Below are positions 1-8,370 of a stretch of DNA of 33,226 bases, piece after piece. Below the pieces are notes generated by a model. The model had not been told where the DNA came from. It did not search any database and saw only the letters and a program-made list of their open reading frames with translations. The position numbers and the translations under genes were made by a program. The stretch comes from Flavobacteriaceae bacterium (lineage in GTDB: Bacteria; Bacteroidota; Bacteroidia; Flavobacteriales; Flavobacteriaceae). Each line of letters begins with the position of its first letter. Position 1 is the first letter of the stretch. Location: positions 1 to 33,226 of the forward strand of contig JAJUIC010000006.1 in NCBI GenBank assembly GCA_029265595.1. Direction: 5' to 3'.

Positions 1-1
1 A

Positions 2-82
2 TTTATGGAATATTATAATAATAGACGCCATAGAGGCATCCAACGGAACAGACCATCACAGCTATATTTCAATGCTGCTTGA
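2..82 (+). pseudogene. C-terminal end of an integrase-core (IS3/IS481-like) transposase, cut by the window edge
   Basis: Frame 2 reads FMEYYNNRRHRGIQRNRPSQLYFNAA*, resembling the YYN..R.H.....P...Y tail of rve-type transposases. The 5' part is outside the window, so it may be intact rather than a pseudogene. Confidence 0.5.
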
Positions 83-176
83 TACTTTCAAAAACACCTT
101 AAATAATGAACTGGTGGTCTAGTAAATGGGTAGTACTACAGGGAAGTAAATTCTTAGGGTTGTTAATTTAGTCATT

Positions 177-1475
177 TTACCTTCTTTTACTTTTTATTTC
201 AGATAATGGAAGTCCCTTTTCTCTTGTATAGATTGAATGTTTAGGACTTCCTATGATTTGTGAAGAATAAACTCCGGAATGGCCTGAAAATAAATACGAA
301 GTACTACAGGCTATTGCGATAAAAACTCCGGCTTCGATTCCAAATAGTTCTATTCCCATTATGGTACAAGCAATAGGAGTATTGGTGGCACCAGCAAAAA
401 CAGCTACAAAACCCATTCCCGCTAACATACTCATGGGCAATGGAATAAACCACACCAACACATTTCCTAATGTTGCCCCTATAAAAAATAGCGGTGTAAC
501 TTCTCCTCCTTTAAATCCAGCGCCCAGGGTGAAAGATGTAAACAAAATTTTAGCTAAAAAATCATAGGAATTCAACTCAATCTGAAAAGCATTCACTATA
601 GTTGGTAATCCAAGTCCAATATATTTAGTCGTTCCAATGGCGAATATTGCAATAGCTAAAATTATACCACCAATAACAGGACGTAATGGGGGATATTTAA
701 TGTTTTTATTAAATAATGAGCTCCAGAAATGTGCAGATTTTGAAAATAACATAGCGGCTAAACCAAATATTATACCCGCAAGTAGCGCCCAAAGTAAATT
801 TATTGGAGTCATTTCAGCAACCGTGGTGATTTTATAATGGATATGCGTAACATCCCAGATATCTGTAAAATAGTCAGCAAGCACAGCCGCCATAAAACTG
901 GGTATGATGGCATCTAAACGAATTCTGCCCAACACCAATACTTCAAGTGCGAAAATTCCACCCGCCAGAGGTGTACCAAAAACAGATGCAAATCCTGCAC
1001 TTATTCCTGCTATTAAAAGTATTCTTCGATCCCTTTTCGATAATTTTAAAATTTTAGTAAATCTATCTGCAATTGCACCACCGATCTGAACTGCTGTTCC
1101 TTCACGTCCGGCAGATCCACCAAAGAGATGGGTTAAAATAGTTCCAAATAGAACAAGGGGCGCCATCCTGAAAGGTATAATTTTCTTTGGAGAATGAAAT
1201 TCTTCTAGCAAAAGGTTATTTCCTTTTACGACACTATTTCCATATAAGTGATAAGACAGCCCTATAATAAAACCACCTATGGGTAGTAAAGCAATAATCC
1301 AGAGATGGGTTTCTCTCCAATTGGTAGCCCATTCCAGGCTGATAAGAAAGAAAGCTGAGATACTTCCCACAATCGCACCGAGAACTATGCAAATAAATAA
1401 CCATTTGATTAAATAAATTAAGGAAGGAATTTGCTCAATTGAGGAGAGAAGTGTTTTGAAATTTCTAATTTTCAT
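177..1475 (-). CDS. CLC-family anion channel/antiporter, probably the fluoride-specific CLC-F subtype
   Basis: 432 aa multi-TM protein with GREGTAVQIG motif. It has GNNLL where chloride CLCs carry GSGIP, and a fluoride riboswitch lies immediately upstream. Confidence 0.9.
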   Translation of the reverse strand: MKIRNFKTLLSSIEQIPSLIYLIKWLFICIVLGAIVGSISAFFLISLEWATNWRETHLWIIALLPIGGFIIGLSYHLYGNSVVKGNNLLLEEFHSPKKIIPFRMAPLVLFGTILTHLFGGSAGREGTAVQIGGAIADRFTKILKLSKRDRRILLIAGISAGFASVFGTPLAGGIFALEVLVLGRIRLDAIIPSFMAAVLADYFTDIWDVTHIHYKITTVAEMTPINLLWALLAGIIFGLAAMLFSKSAHFWSSLFNKNIKYPPLRPVIGGIILAIAIFAIGTTKYIGLGLPTIVNAFQIELNSYDFLAKILFTSFTLGAGFKGGEVTPLFFIGATLGNVLVWFIPLPMSMLAGMGFVAVFAGATNTPIACTIMGIELFGIEAGVFIAIACSTSYLFSGHSGVYSSQIIGSPKHSIYTREKGLPLSEIKSKRR

Positions 1476-1493
1476 ATTGCCTTATATAAATGA

Positions 1494-1568
1494 TTCTACA
1501 GTGGCATAAGCCCTTATTTGTAGAAGTCATCAGTCGTTAAAGACGGTTCAAGGCAGACCTCATTGCCA
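1494..1568 (-). promoter_or_regulatory. Fluoride (crcB) riboswitch aptamer plus overlapping expression-platform hairpin
   Basis: Minus strand reads UGGCAAUGAGGUCUGCCUUGAACCGUCUUUAACGACUGAUGACUUCUAC, aligning across its length with the known crcB aptamer pattern GGGCGAUGAGGCCCGCC..AAACUGCCC...GGGCUGAUGGCCUCUAC. TTCTACA/TGTAGAA (1519-1525 / 1494-1500) forms a competing hairpin before the CLC start. Confidence 0.93.
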
Positions 1569-1792
1569 AATGAATCTCAAAATTAAATAATTTAGGTGAA
1601 TTGGAAACAAATTATAATAATATTCTTTTGGGTGGAAATTTTATCAAATTTTCCACCTTCCAATATATCAACTACGAGAGATCATAATCCCAGATTATCA
1701 TTGAAATCAACTTTTTTATTTCAAGGTATTTCCCGATGAAAAAGTTCCAAATAGAGGTTTATAAATCTTCTAAATAAACTACAATGTAAAAC

Positions 1793-1820
1793 TAAAGGGG
1801 AATAGCTAAAGGGGAATAGC
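1793..1820. repeat. Tandem duplication of TAAAGGGGAATAGC (2 x 14 bp)
   Basis: Direct reading: taaaggggaatagc at 1793-1806 and 1807-1820. Confidence 0.95.
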
Positions 1821-1855
1821 TAGACGACAACACGCGCTGCGATGTTGTATTCCCC
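1811..1855. repeat. Imperfect palindrome, copy A: GGGGAATA..ACAACACGC gct GCGaTGTTGT..TATTCCCC
   Basis: Nested inverted arms with one bulged base; a related hairpin occurs in the opposite orientation at 5415-5481. Confidence 0.75.
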
Positions 1856-2141
1856 CACCCTACTCATTACCAAATAATTACAATTAAAATTTCAGTGATA
1901 AATCTTTAAAAATTAGTAATATGCTCCAGGAGGCCCCTGAATGGGCAATAAATATTAGTAATAAGCCAGTTCGAAAGTAGCTTTTAGGGAAGAACCATAA
2001 AACAGACACAGAGAATTTCAGGCTACTAGACTTTATTCCAAATATTAGAATTATGAAGATCAAGCTCAGTTCGCTGCTCCGTTTATCGGAATGAATGACG
2101 TTATAAAAAGAGTTACTCGAACTTCATTATCCTTATACAAA

Positions 2142-2413
2142 TTCAGTTGCACTACCTTTTGATGCAAAAGATACTGGACATGGAACTAGCGGCCTGCATA
2201 AAGCCGCTTGCTGCGCCGCTATTTATAAGGCCTTTCCTAATTCCATATCCAGAAAGGGAAAGCCACATCAAAAGGTAATGCATACAGCACTGAAAGAAGT
2301 AAATGGAATTTAACCCAGGACATTTTCGTTCTTGATGGAAAGAATGCCCCAAAACTTTAGACGGGCAAAAAGAAAAAAATCAAAGGAAAATGCACCAGAT
2401 AAAAAAAGTAAAT
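2142..2413 (+). repeat. ~272-bp repeat, copy A, containing a nested palindrome (2149-2281)
   Basis: Near-identical in blocks to the reverse complement of 4781-5050. Outer arms GCACTACCTTTTGATG / CATCAAAAGGTAATGC, middle arms GGACATGGAACTAG / CTAATTCCATATCC. Confidence 0.9.
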
Positions 2414-2552
2414 GGTCAGAGCATCTGGATATAAGCCGCTTTTCCTGTTATACCGGTGATTAATCAGTCATTCTTACAAGTGTTCCTCAGGGGCAAATAT
2501 TACCGGCACCACTCCATGATAAAGTCTCTAAAGTCATTTCACCTATTTTCAG

Positions 2553-3049
2553 TTACCTTATTTACCTGTACCGTCGTTGTTGATCTGAGGGCAGGTTTGT
2601 AGTGTTTTCTACCCTTACCTTTTTTACCTGACCCCTGAGGTAGGAAAGGTAAATTCATTTTTTACTTTTCTTACCTCTCCTCTCTCTGCGTTTTAAAGCT
2701 CTCAAGCTCTATTAGGTAAGTAGGTAAGTTATTTTTATATTTTTTATTCATACCTATGGTATATGGTTCCATGGGATTTCCAGGGAAAAAACAGCAATTC
2801 TGTATTTTAAATGATGTCCCCATATCGTTTTTTTTCATCAGCACTTTAATTTATGTCAAGATATTCCGAAAACATCTACCCAATTACCCAAGGTTGATAT
2901 CCTAAGGGATTGAGCAAGAAAAAACCTTATTTTTGTATTTACCCAATTACCCAATTTCTGGCAGTGGTTTGGGTAGATTAGAAAACTCCAATCGACCCAG
3001 CCGAACATCCCTATATTAGAGACTTGTGGAGGATTGGGGTAAATGGGTA
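2553..3049. repeat. Short-repeat array A downstream of integrase A
   Basis: TTACC pairs at 9-bp spacing (2553/2562, 2615/2624). TACCCAATTACCC occurs at 2877-2889 and 2940-2952, with an inverted variant GGGTAAATGGGTA at 3037-3049. Confidence 0.7.
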
Positions 3050-3138
3050 ATTAGATTTCAAAGAAAATATATTATATACCTCTCAGGAAGATGGTTCTGA
3101 AAAACAAGAACAGTTCTTTCTTTTTTTGCCCGGAGGGT

Positions 3139-4347
3139 TTAAGATAATTTGGACTGCAAAAGGTCCATATCCTCTCCTATTTTCTGATCTACCACCCTGG
3201 CATATATTTGAGTGGTGGACAGTTTAGAGTGCCCCAGAAGCTTGGAAACGGTTTCTATGGGCACACCATTGGAAAGAGTGATTGTAGTGGCAAAGGTATG
3301 CCTGGCAACGTGGAAACTGAGCTTCTTAGGAATCTTACATTGGCTTGCAATTTCTTTAAGATAGTTGTTTGTTTTCTGGTTGCTGTAAACAGGAAGTAAA
3401 AACTCCGAAACTGGGTTCCGGTACTTTTGCAGTATATCCCAGGCCTTCTCCAGTAAGGGTATCTTCATAGGAGTCTGGCTCTTTTCTCGCCTACAGTAGA
3501 TCCAGTCCTTTCCATTGATTCCCTTGATCAGGTTTTCAGGAGTAAGGTTCTTTACATCTATATAGGAAAGACCGGTATAGCAGGCAAAAAGAAAAATATC
3601 TTTTGTGGTTTCCAGGGTGGCACGTGAGAATCGGGTCTCCTCAATATAATTTAGCTCCCTTTGATTTAAATAAGCACGATCAAACTTCTCGAACTTCATT
3701 TTGAAGTCCCGAAAGGGACTCTTTTCCATCCATCCCAGCTTGATCGCCAGGTTCATGAGCTTTTTGAATCGCTCCAGATGTTTCATGGTCCCGTTATTGC
3801 TTAGCTGCTTCTTTCCGCTCTTATCCTTTTGCCGCCTCAGGAAACTATCGAATCCTGTTACAAATTGATAGGAGATGTTCTTAAGGTAGATGTTAGAGGT
3901 CTTGTGAGCTTTGGTAAGGTAATCCATTAAATATTTTTCCGTAGCTCCATAATTCTTCAAGGTGCCTGGCTTGAGAACTTCTCCCATGGTCTGATTATGA
4001 TGCTGGATAACATCCTTTAATGTCTTGGAGGTAGCGTCTGATCCCAGAAATCTGGATTTAACCGCCTGGGCAGTAATCACCCGGTCTTCCTTTAGAAGCT
4101 CTTCATAGCACTGAAGGAGTCTTGCATATTTTGCATCCAGATAATTGTTCATCACTGTAGCCCCAGGATTCCTGCCCTTCAATCTTCGGGTGCGTTCATC
4201 CCAGGATTCCGGGAGGCATTGTCTTCTTAAGCTGATTTCGGCACGGCGACCGTTAATGGTCACCCTTGCATAAATAGGTGCGAGAGTGTCCTTCATTTTG
4301 GTGGTATTTAACCAGAATAAGATGCGAAAAGTTGCTTGTTGTTCCAT
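3139..4347 (-). CDS. Tyrosine-type site-specific integrase (Bacteroidetes type), integrase A
   Basis: Catalytic signature ACYTGLSYIDVKNL ... HVARHTFATTITLSNGVPIETVSKLLGHSKLSTTQIYARV. Start assigned to MEQQATF; the ORF extends to 4377. Confidence 0.95.
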   Translation of the reverse strand: MEQQATFRILFWLNTTKMKDTLAPIYARVTINGRRAEISLRRQCLPESWDERTRRLKGRNPGATVMNNYLDAKYARLLQCYEELLKEDRVITAQAVKSRFLGSDATSKTLKDVIQHHNQTMGEVLKPGTLKNYGATEKYLMDYLTKAHKTSNIYLKNISYQFVTGFDSFLRRQKDKSGKKQLSNNGTMKHLERFKKLMNLAIKLGWMEKSPFRDFKMKFEKFDRAYLNQRELNYIEETRFSRATLETTKDIFLFACYTGLSYIDVKNLTPENLIKGINGKDWIYCRREKSQTPMKIPLLEKAWDILQKYRNPVSEFLLPVYSNQKTNNYLKEIASQCKIPKKLSFHVARHTFATTITLSNGVPIETVSKLLGHSKLSTTQIYARVVDQKIGEDMDLLQSKLS

Positions 4348-4360
4348 AGCCTTTGTTTTT

Positions 4361-4467
4361 GGTAACCGATTTAACATGTGAGACGAAAGTCATATCATCT
4401 GTCAAGTCAGCCAGGCTAAAGGAAAGATAAGAAAAAACAGGTAACCGAATAGGTAACCGAATAGGTC
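4361..4467. promoter_or_regulatory. Putative arm-type integrase sites of element A (GGTAACCGA repeats)
   Basis: GGTAACCGAt at 4361-4370, then the tandem GGTAACCGAATAGGTAACCGAATAGGTCAC around 4440-4467, between integrase A and the 4571 att copy. Confidence 0.5.
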
Positions 4468-4570
4468 ACTTTTTAACTGATATCAAACAAAGAAAAATGA
4501 TTTCCAATTCTATTAAAGTACTGGAAATCATTGATTTAGGTATTATTTGATGTTGTTTGATACAACAAAA

Positions 4571-4585
4571 GTCGGGGTGGCAGGA
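4571..4585 (-). repeat. Internal att site: 15-bp copy of the tRNA-Pro 3' end
   Basis: GTCGGGGTGGCAGGA is identical to 8496-8510, the 3' end of tRNA-Pro plus 1 nt. Confidence 0.8.
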
Positions 4586-4642
4586 AACTGAAATATCTTC
4601 GTAATCAGTTTAAGCCCAGTACTTTACGCTTCACTAAAATGG

Positions 4643-4673
4643 ATGTATTCACTGAATCATTCACTAAATATGG
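4643..4673 (+). repeat. Putative integrase arm-type site, distal end of element B
   Basis: ATGTATTCACTGAATCATTCACTAAATATGG; direct copy with 2 mismatches at 8371-8401. Confidence 0.75.
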
Positions 4674-4780
4674 AAGAACATAGCATTCATTGTGAACAAT
4701 AGTCTTTAATACTATAAAGGTACAAATTTAATTAGAAACTATTTTTACCAACCAAACATTAGACCTCCAGTCACTCTAAA

Positions 4781-5050
4781 CATTTACTTTTTTTATCTGG
4801 TGCATTTTCCTTTGATTTTTTTCTTTTCGCGGTGCTGAGTTAATAGCCCTCTTCCAATCGAGAACGAAAATCCTGGAGGTTCCATTTCATTTACTTCTTT
4901 CAGAGCTGTATGCATTACCTTTTGATGTTGCTTTACATTTCTGGATATGGAATTAGGAAAGGTCTTATAAATAGCGGCGAAGAAGCGGCTTTATGCAGGC
5001 CGCTAATTCCATATCCGGTATCTTTTGCATCAAAAGGTAATGCAACTGAA
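4781..5050 (-). repeat. ~270-bp repeat, copy B (inverted relative to 2142-2413), with nested palindrome 4912-5043
   Basis: Perfect outer arms GCATTACCTTTTGATG (4912-4927) / CATCAAAAGGTAATGC (5028-5043). Perfect middle arms GGATATGGAATTAG (4943-4956) / CTAATTCCATATCC (5003-5016). Confidence 0.92.
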
Positions 5051-5414
5051 CTATTGAATGGAAATTCGAAGTTTGACAAATAATCTTTCCAAAGATCAGT
5101 TCTTTACCTAATAAGACGATTTCATAGCCGAGATATTATGATAAGAGATTTCCCTGTTTTTTTCCACTCAGTTTAATTTCTTCTGGCAAAAAGAAAAGCG
5201 AACGGAGCGAAGCGAAGTGCTGTAAGCCCCAAATCTACCAGAACTAATACTATTTTGCGAGGCAAGAATCGGAACGTAAATGGTCACTTTTTAGGTGGCA
5301 GATTTTTGTTATGGTGCAAATTTTCTCCGCTGAGCCCTTTAAAAACGGGAGGTTGATATTTTTTTGGCGCAAAAAATTAGTTGAAACACACTTTTTAAAA
5401 ACGTAAGTATCTGA

Positions 5415-5481
5415 AAATGAAGGGGGAATGAATTCTTAACATCGCACGGCGTGTTATCCTCTTGCTATCCCCCCTTCATTT
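5415..5481. repeat. Palindrome copy B, ~50 bp 3' of the Lnu-like gene
   Basis: AAATGAAGGGGG ... CCCCCTTCATTT outer arms; inner TAACATCGC acg GCGTGTTA with a bulged T. Confidence 0.8.
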
Positions 5482-5533
5482 GTACAATTCAGGATTTTCC
5501 TGGTCAAATTATATACCTGGTCATCATAAATTC

Positions 5534-6304
5534 TCAATCGATTCTTGTCAATAGTCTTTTCAGTTTAGAGTCAACATTCAAATGTTCAAAAAGTTTTCCG
5601 GAAAGTTTTAATGACTCCTGAAAAGCCGTTCTAATGTTTTCCCCATTTAGGTTCGATGTTGTCAGCTGAAATTGTGAATACCAGCCCCTACCAATATCCT
5701 TCTCTAAACTTTTGGTAGGGCTTTCCCAGTGTTCTGTTCGATTGGTTGCTATGCGGATTAACCAAAGTAAATATTTCTGAACATTCGCTAGGCTCTGATT
5801 AGCATGGGCAAATTCCTGTCTTTTTATTAAGTTACTTGTGGTCAGTAAAACGTTTAGCAGAGATTGACTCAGCCATAAAATATTCTTGTCTGTTGTTCTA
5901 TCAGGTTTCCTGGCTTTGATTTGGTTGAGCGTAGCAGCCAAAAATCCATCTTTATCCACTAGAATCATTTTGTCAAACTCACTAAACTCCACCACCCCAT
6001 CCCAAGACTTAATAATGTCTATTTCATCAATTGCCAAAAAATGAAATTCTCCTCTTACCATATTTTCAAAAATGGCGACTTCGCTGCCGTATTCATTAGT
6101 AAAATATAAGATTATAGGATGAATTTGATTTACCCAATTCTCAGCCAGGAAACTTTCCTTGTCTTTTAGAAAAAAATAAAATTCAATATCTGAATATTGG
6201 TCACCCTCATCTTTGGTAAATGAACCATACATTAAAGCGGCAGAAACGTTTTCATCTTTTTGAGCAATTGATTTTGTGGTACTAATCATCTGTAACTGTG
6301 TCAT
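5534..6304 (-). CDS. Nucleotidyltransferase, lincosamide nucleotidyltransferase Lnu(B/F/G)-like
   Basis: 256 aa with AALMYGSFTKDEGDQYSDIEFYFF (GS..x..SDxE nucleotidyltransferase core), then LYFTNEYGSEVAIFENMVRGEFHF and LVDKDG, as in Lnu(F)-type enzymes. Confidence 0.75.
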   Translation of the reverse strand: MTQLQMISTTKSIAQKDENVSAALMYGSFTKDEGDQYSDIEFYFFLKDKESFLAENWVNQIHPIILYFTNEYGSEVAIFENMVRGEFHFLAIDEIDIIKSWDGVVEFSEFDKMILVDKDGFLAATLNQIKARKPDRTTDKNILWLSQSLLNVLLTTSNLIKRQEFAHANQSLANVQKYLLWLIRIATNRTEHWESPTKSLEKDIGRGWYSQFQLTTSNLNGENIRTAFQESLKLSGKLFEHLNVDSKLKRLLTRID

Positions 6305-6679
6305 TGTTTTGATTTTAAAAGTTAATAAACAAACTTCCTTCTTCCTTTCGAAAGTAGAAGTTGTTATGGTTTTTTCTCTGTCGGACAGTTACTTATAGCT
6401 TCATTGGAGTTGAGTTCTTTCGTTTGTTGGTTTATTACTCGTGTTCGGGCAAAAGGGCCTTAAATCGTCTTAAAAAACGAATATAGCTATTTATCATATC
6501 ATGGCCGGCCCAAGAACTGCTGGAAATCCTGTAGGTTTAAGATATATTCCTGTGCTGACTGGAATGCAGCTCCTAAAATTCTGGAATTATGGACGGGAAA
6601 TAGGATCGATTCTAATGTTTATATCCTCCTCTCTGGAAGGAGAGAAATGTCTGCTGCTGAAAAGAAAAAGAATCCCTTT

Positions 6680-6775
6680 CTATTCTCCTATTTCTGCAAG
6701 GTGACTAGCTTTTCCAATACCAGAACGACACAAAATATCACGAGCTTTTGTCAAGGTTAATTTCTTTTTTTTCAT
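6680..6775 (-). CDS. Possible 31-aa small ORF or remnant in element B (MKKKKLTLTKARDILCRSGIGKASHLAEIGE)
   Basis: ATG start preceded by TGCTG. The string TGCTGATGAAAAAAAA is shared with the equivalent position of element A (ORF 2671-2838). Confidence 0.2.
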   Translation of the reverse strand: MKKKKLTLTKARDILCRSGIGKASHLAEIGE

Positions 6776-6806
6776 CAGCAATATTTTCTTAAAAAAAATG
6801 ATATTT

Positions 6807-7000
6807 TGATGACGAGCTCTTGAATCCCAATAATAATAAAGGTTTGGGAAGCATCAAAAAGTCATTGCTTCATCATTTCTGATTCTCTGAACTGTAGATC
6901 TGGCATCATTATTATTTTTGATGACATAATGATGACAAAATGATGACAGCCTTAGCCCCTACTATCACAGAGTTCAGCTCATTCCGTCATCGATTCATCA
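6807..7000. repeat. Short-repeat array B downstream of integrase B (TGATGAC)
   Basis: TGATGAC at 6807, 6919, 6930 and 6941 (the last three at exact 11-bp period), plus inverted GTCATCGATTCATCA near 6986-7000. Confidence 0.75.
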
Positions 7001-7047
7001 AAATTCTTGAGCAAAAACTATTTTTCAAAGCAAGTACTAATTAATAA

Positions 7048-8280
7048 TTATCTTGCCTTTTTATTCAAAATTTTTTGATCCAGGTTGGCGATATCGGAAC
7101 TGAGCTTACTTTCAAGTACTCTGGCATAAATTTGTGTTGTAGAGAGTTTAGTATGTCCTAACAGTTTAGATACCGTCTCTATTGGAACTCCATTGGAAAG
7201 TGTTACCACCGTGGCAAAGGTATGCCTGGCAGAGTGAAAGGTGATTTTCTTCCTTACTCCAATTGACTGCATGATCTCTTTTAAGTACTTGTTGATCTTC
7301 TGATTGGAAATAACTGGGAAAACGTCCTTTGCATCCTCTAGTCCATACCCTTGATATCTTTTAATAATGTCTTTGGCGGATTCGAGCAGAGGTATCTTAA
7401 CGGACTGCTGAGTCTTTTCTCGTTTGGTATAGATCCAATCCTTACCATCCATGCCTTTCACGATTTGGTCAGTAGTGAGTTCCTTTAGATCAATATAGGA
7501 CAGACCGGAATAGCATGAGAACAAAAACATATCCTTCACCCGCTCCAGGGATTCACTGGTAAAAATAGTTTCCTCTAGCATGTGCAGCTCCCGCTCGGTT
7601 AGAAATTGCCTATCATTCTTTTCAAATTTGAAGCTATAGCTTCTAAAGGCGTTCTTCTCAAGCCACTCTAATTTGATTGCTAGGTTCAGCAGTTTCTTTA
7701 AGCGTTCCAGATGTTTCATTGTTCCGTTGGTTCCACAGGTTTTTCTATTTTTTTTCGGGCTGTAGCTCCTCAGGTACATTTCAAACTCTGTAATGAACTG
7801 ATAATTGATGTGCTTCAGGTAAATATCATCTGTTTTCTTTTTCCTCTTTAAAAACTCCTCAAGATAGTTTGCTGTGGTATGGTAATTCTTAAGCGTTCCC
7901 CATTTAAGAATATCTTTCATTTTTTCATTATGGTAAGCCACGATATCCTTAATGGTTTTATGATCCTCATCTAATCCCAGGTAAGAAGCTTTAATCTTGG
8001 CAGCGGTAATAAGGGAATCTTTATCCAATAGGTTCTTGTGGGTGTCCAGTAATTTTGAATATACCTGATCCAAATAACTGTTCAATTTTTTGATTTTTGG
8101 AGTGCTTCCTCTGAGTCTTCCTTTGGAAGAATCCCATTCATTCACTGAAATCTTCCTTTTGAGGCTCATTTCAGAACATTTTCCATTCACGGTAATCCGG
8201 GTGTAAATGGACACATCTTTAGAATTCCCGTTTAACTTTCTGGTAAAGAAAAGCACGGAGAAGGTAGTAAAATCAGGCAT
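7048..8280 (-). CDS. Tyrosine-type site-specific integrase (Bacteroidetes type), integrase B
   Basis: CYSGLSYIDLKEL ... HSARHTFATVVTLSNGVPIETVSKLLGHTKLSTTQIYARV; clear paralogue of integrase A. Start assigned to MPDFTTF; the ORF extends to 8328. Confidence 0.95.
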   Translation of the reverse strand: MPDFTTFSVLFFTRKLNGNSKDVSIYTRITVNGKCSEMSLKRKISVNEWDSSKGRLRGSTPKIKKLNSYLDQVYSKLLDTHKNLLDKDSLITAAKIKASYLGLDEDHKTIKDIVAYHNEKMKDILKWGTLKNYHTTANYLEEFLKRKKKTDDIYLKHINYQFITEFEMYLRSYSPKKNRKTCGTNGTMKHLERLKKLLNLAIKLEWLEKNAFRSYSFKFEKNDRQFLTERELHMLEETIFTSESLERVKDMFLFSCYSGLSYIDLKELTTDQIVKGMDGKDWIYTKREKTQQSVKIPLLESAKDIIKRYQGYGLEDAKDVFPVISNQKINKYLKEIMQSIGVRKKITFHSARHTFATVVTLSNGVPIETVSKLLGHTKLSTTQIYARVLESKLSSDIANLDQKILNKKAR

Positions 8281-8370
8281 TTTGAGCGTCTTTAAATGAT
8301 ACAATGGTTTTGTAAAGACGAAAGTCAAATCAACGTAATGTTCTTCTAAGGTAGTGAATTGGTAGAAAGA

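Noticed and set aside
2152-2352. 66-aa ORF inside the 270-bp repeat
   Set aside because: It lies within the nested palindrome; the frame follows the repeat structure and is not preserved as an obvious protein in copy B.
2553-3049. CRISPR array
   Set aside because: Repeats are too short and irregular, lack unique ~30-bp spacers, and no cas genes are present.
5415-5481. Integron attC site downstream of the Lnu-like gene
   Set aside because: Hairpin position and bulged base are reminiscent of attC, but RYYYAAC and GTTRRRY boxes do not match on either strand and no IntI-type integrase is visible. Kept only as an unexplained hairpin.
6501-6704. 67-aa + strand ORF in element B
   Set aside because: No recognisable domain or conservation signal; probably chance.
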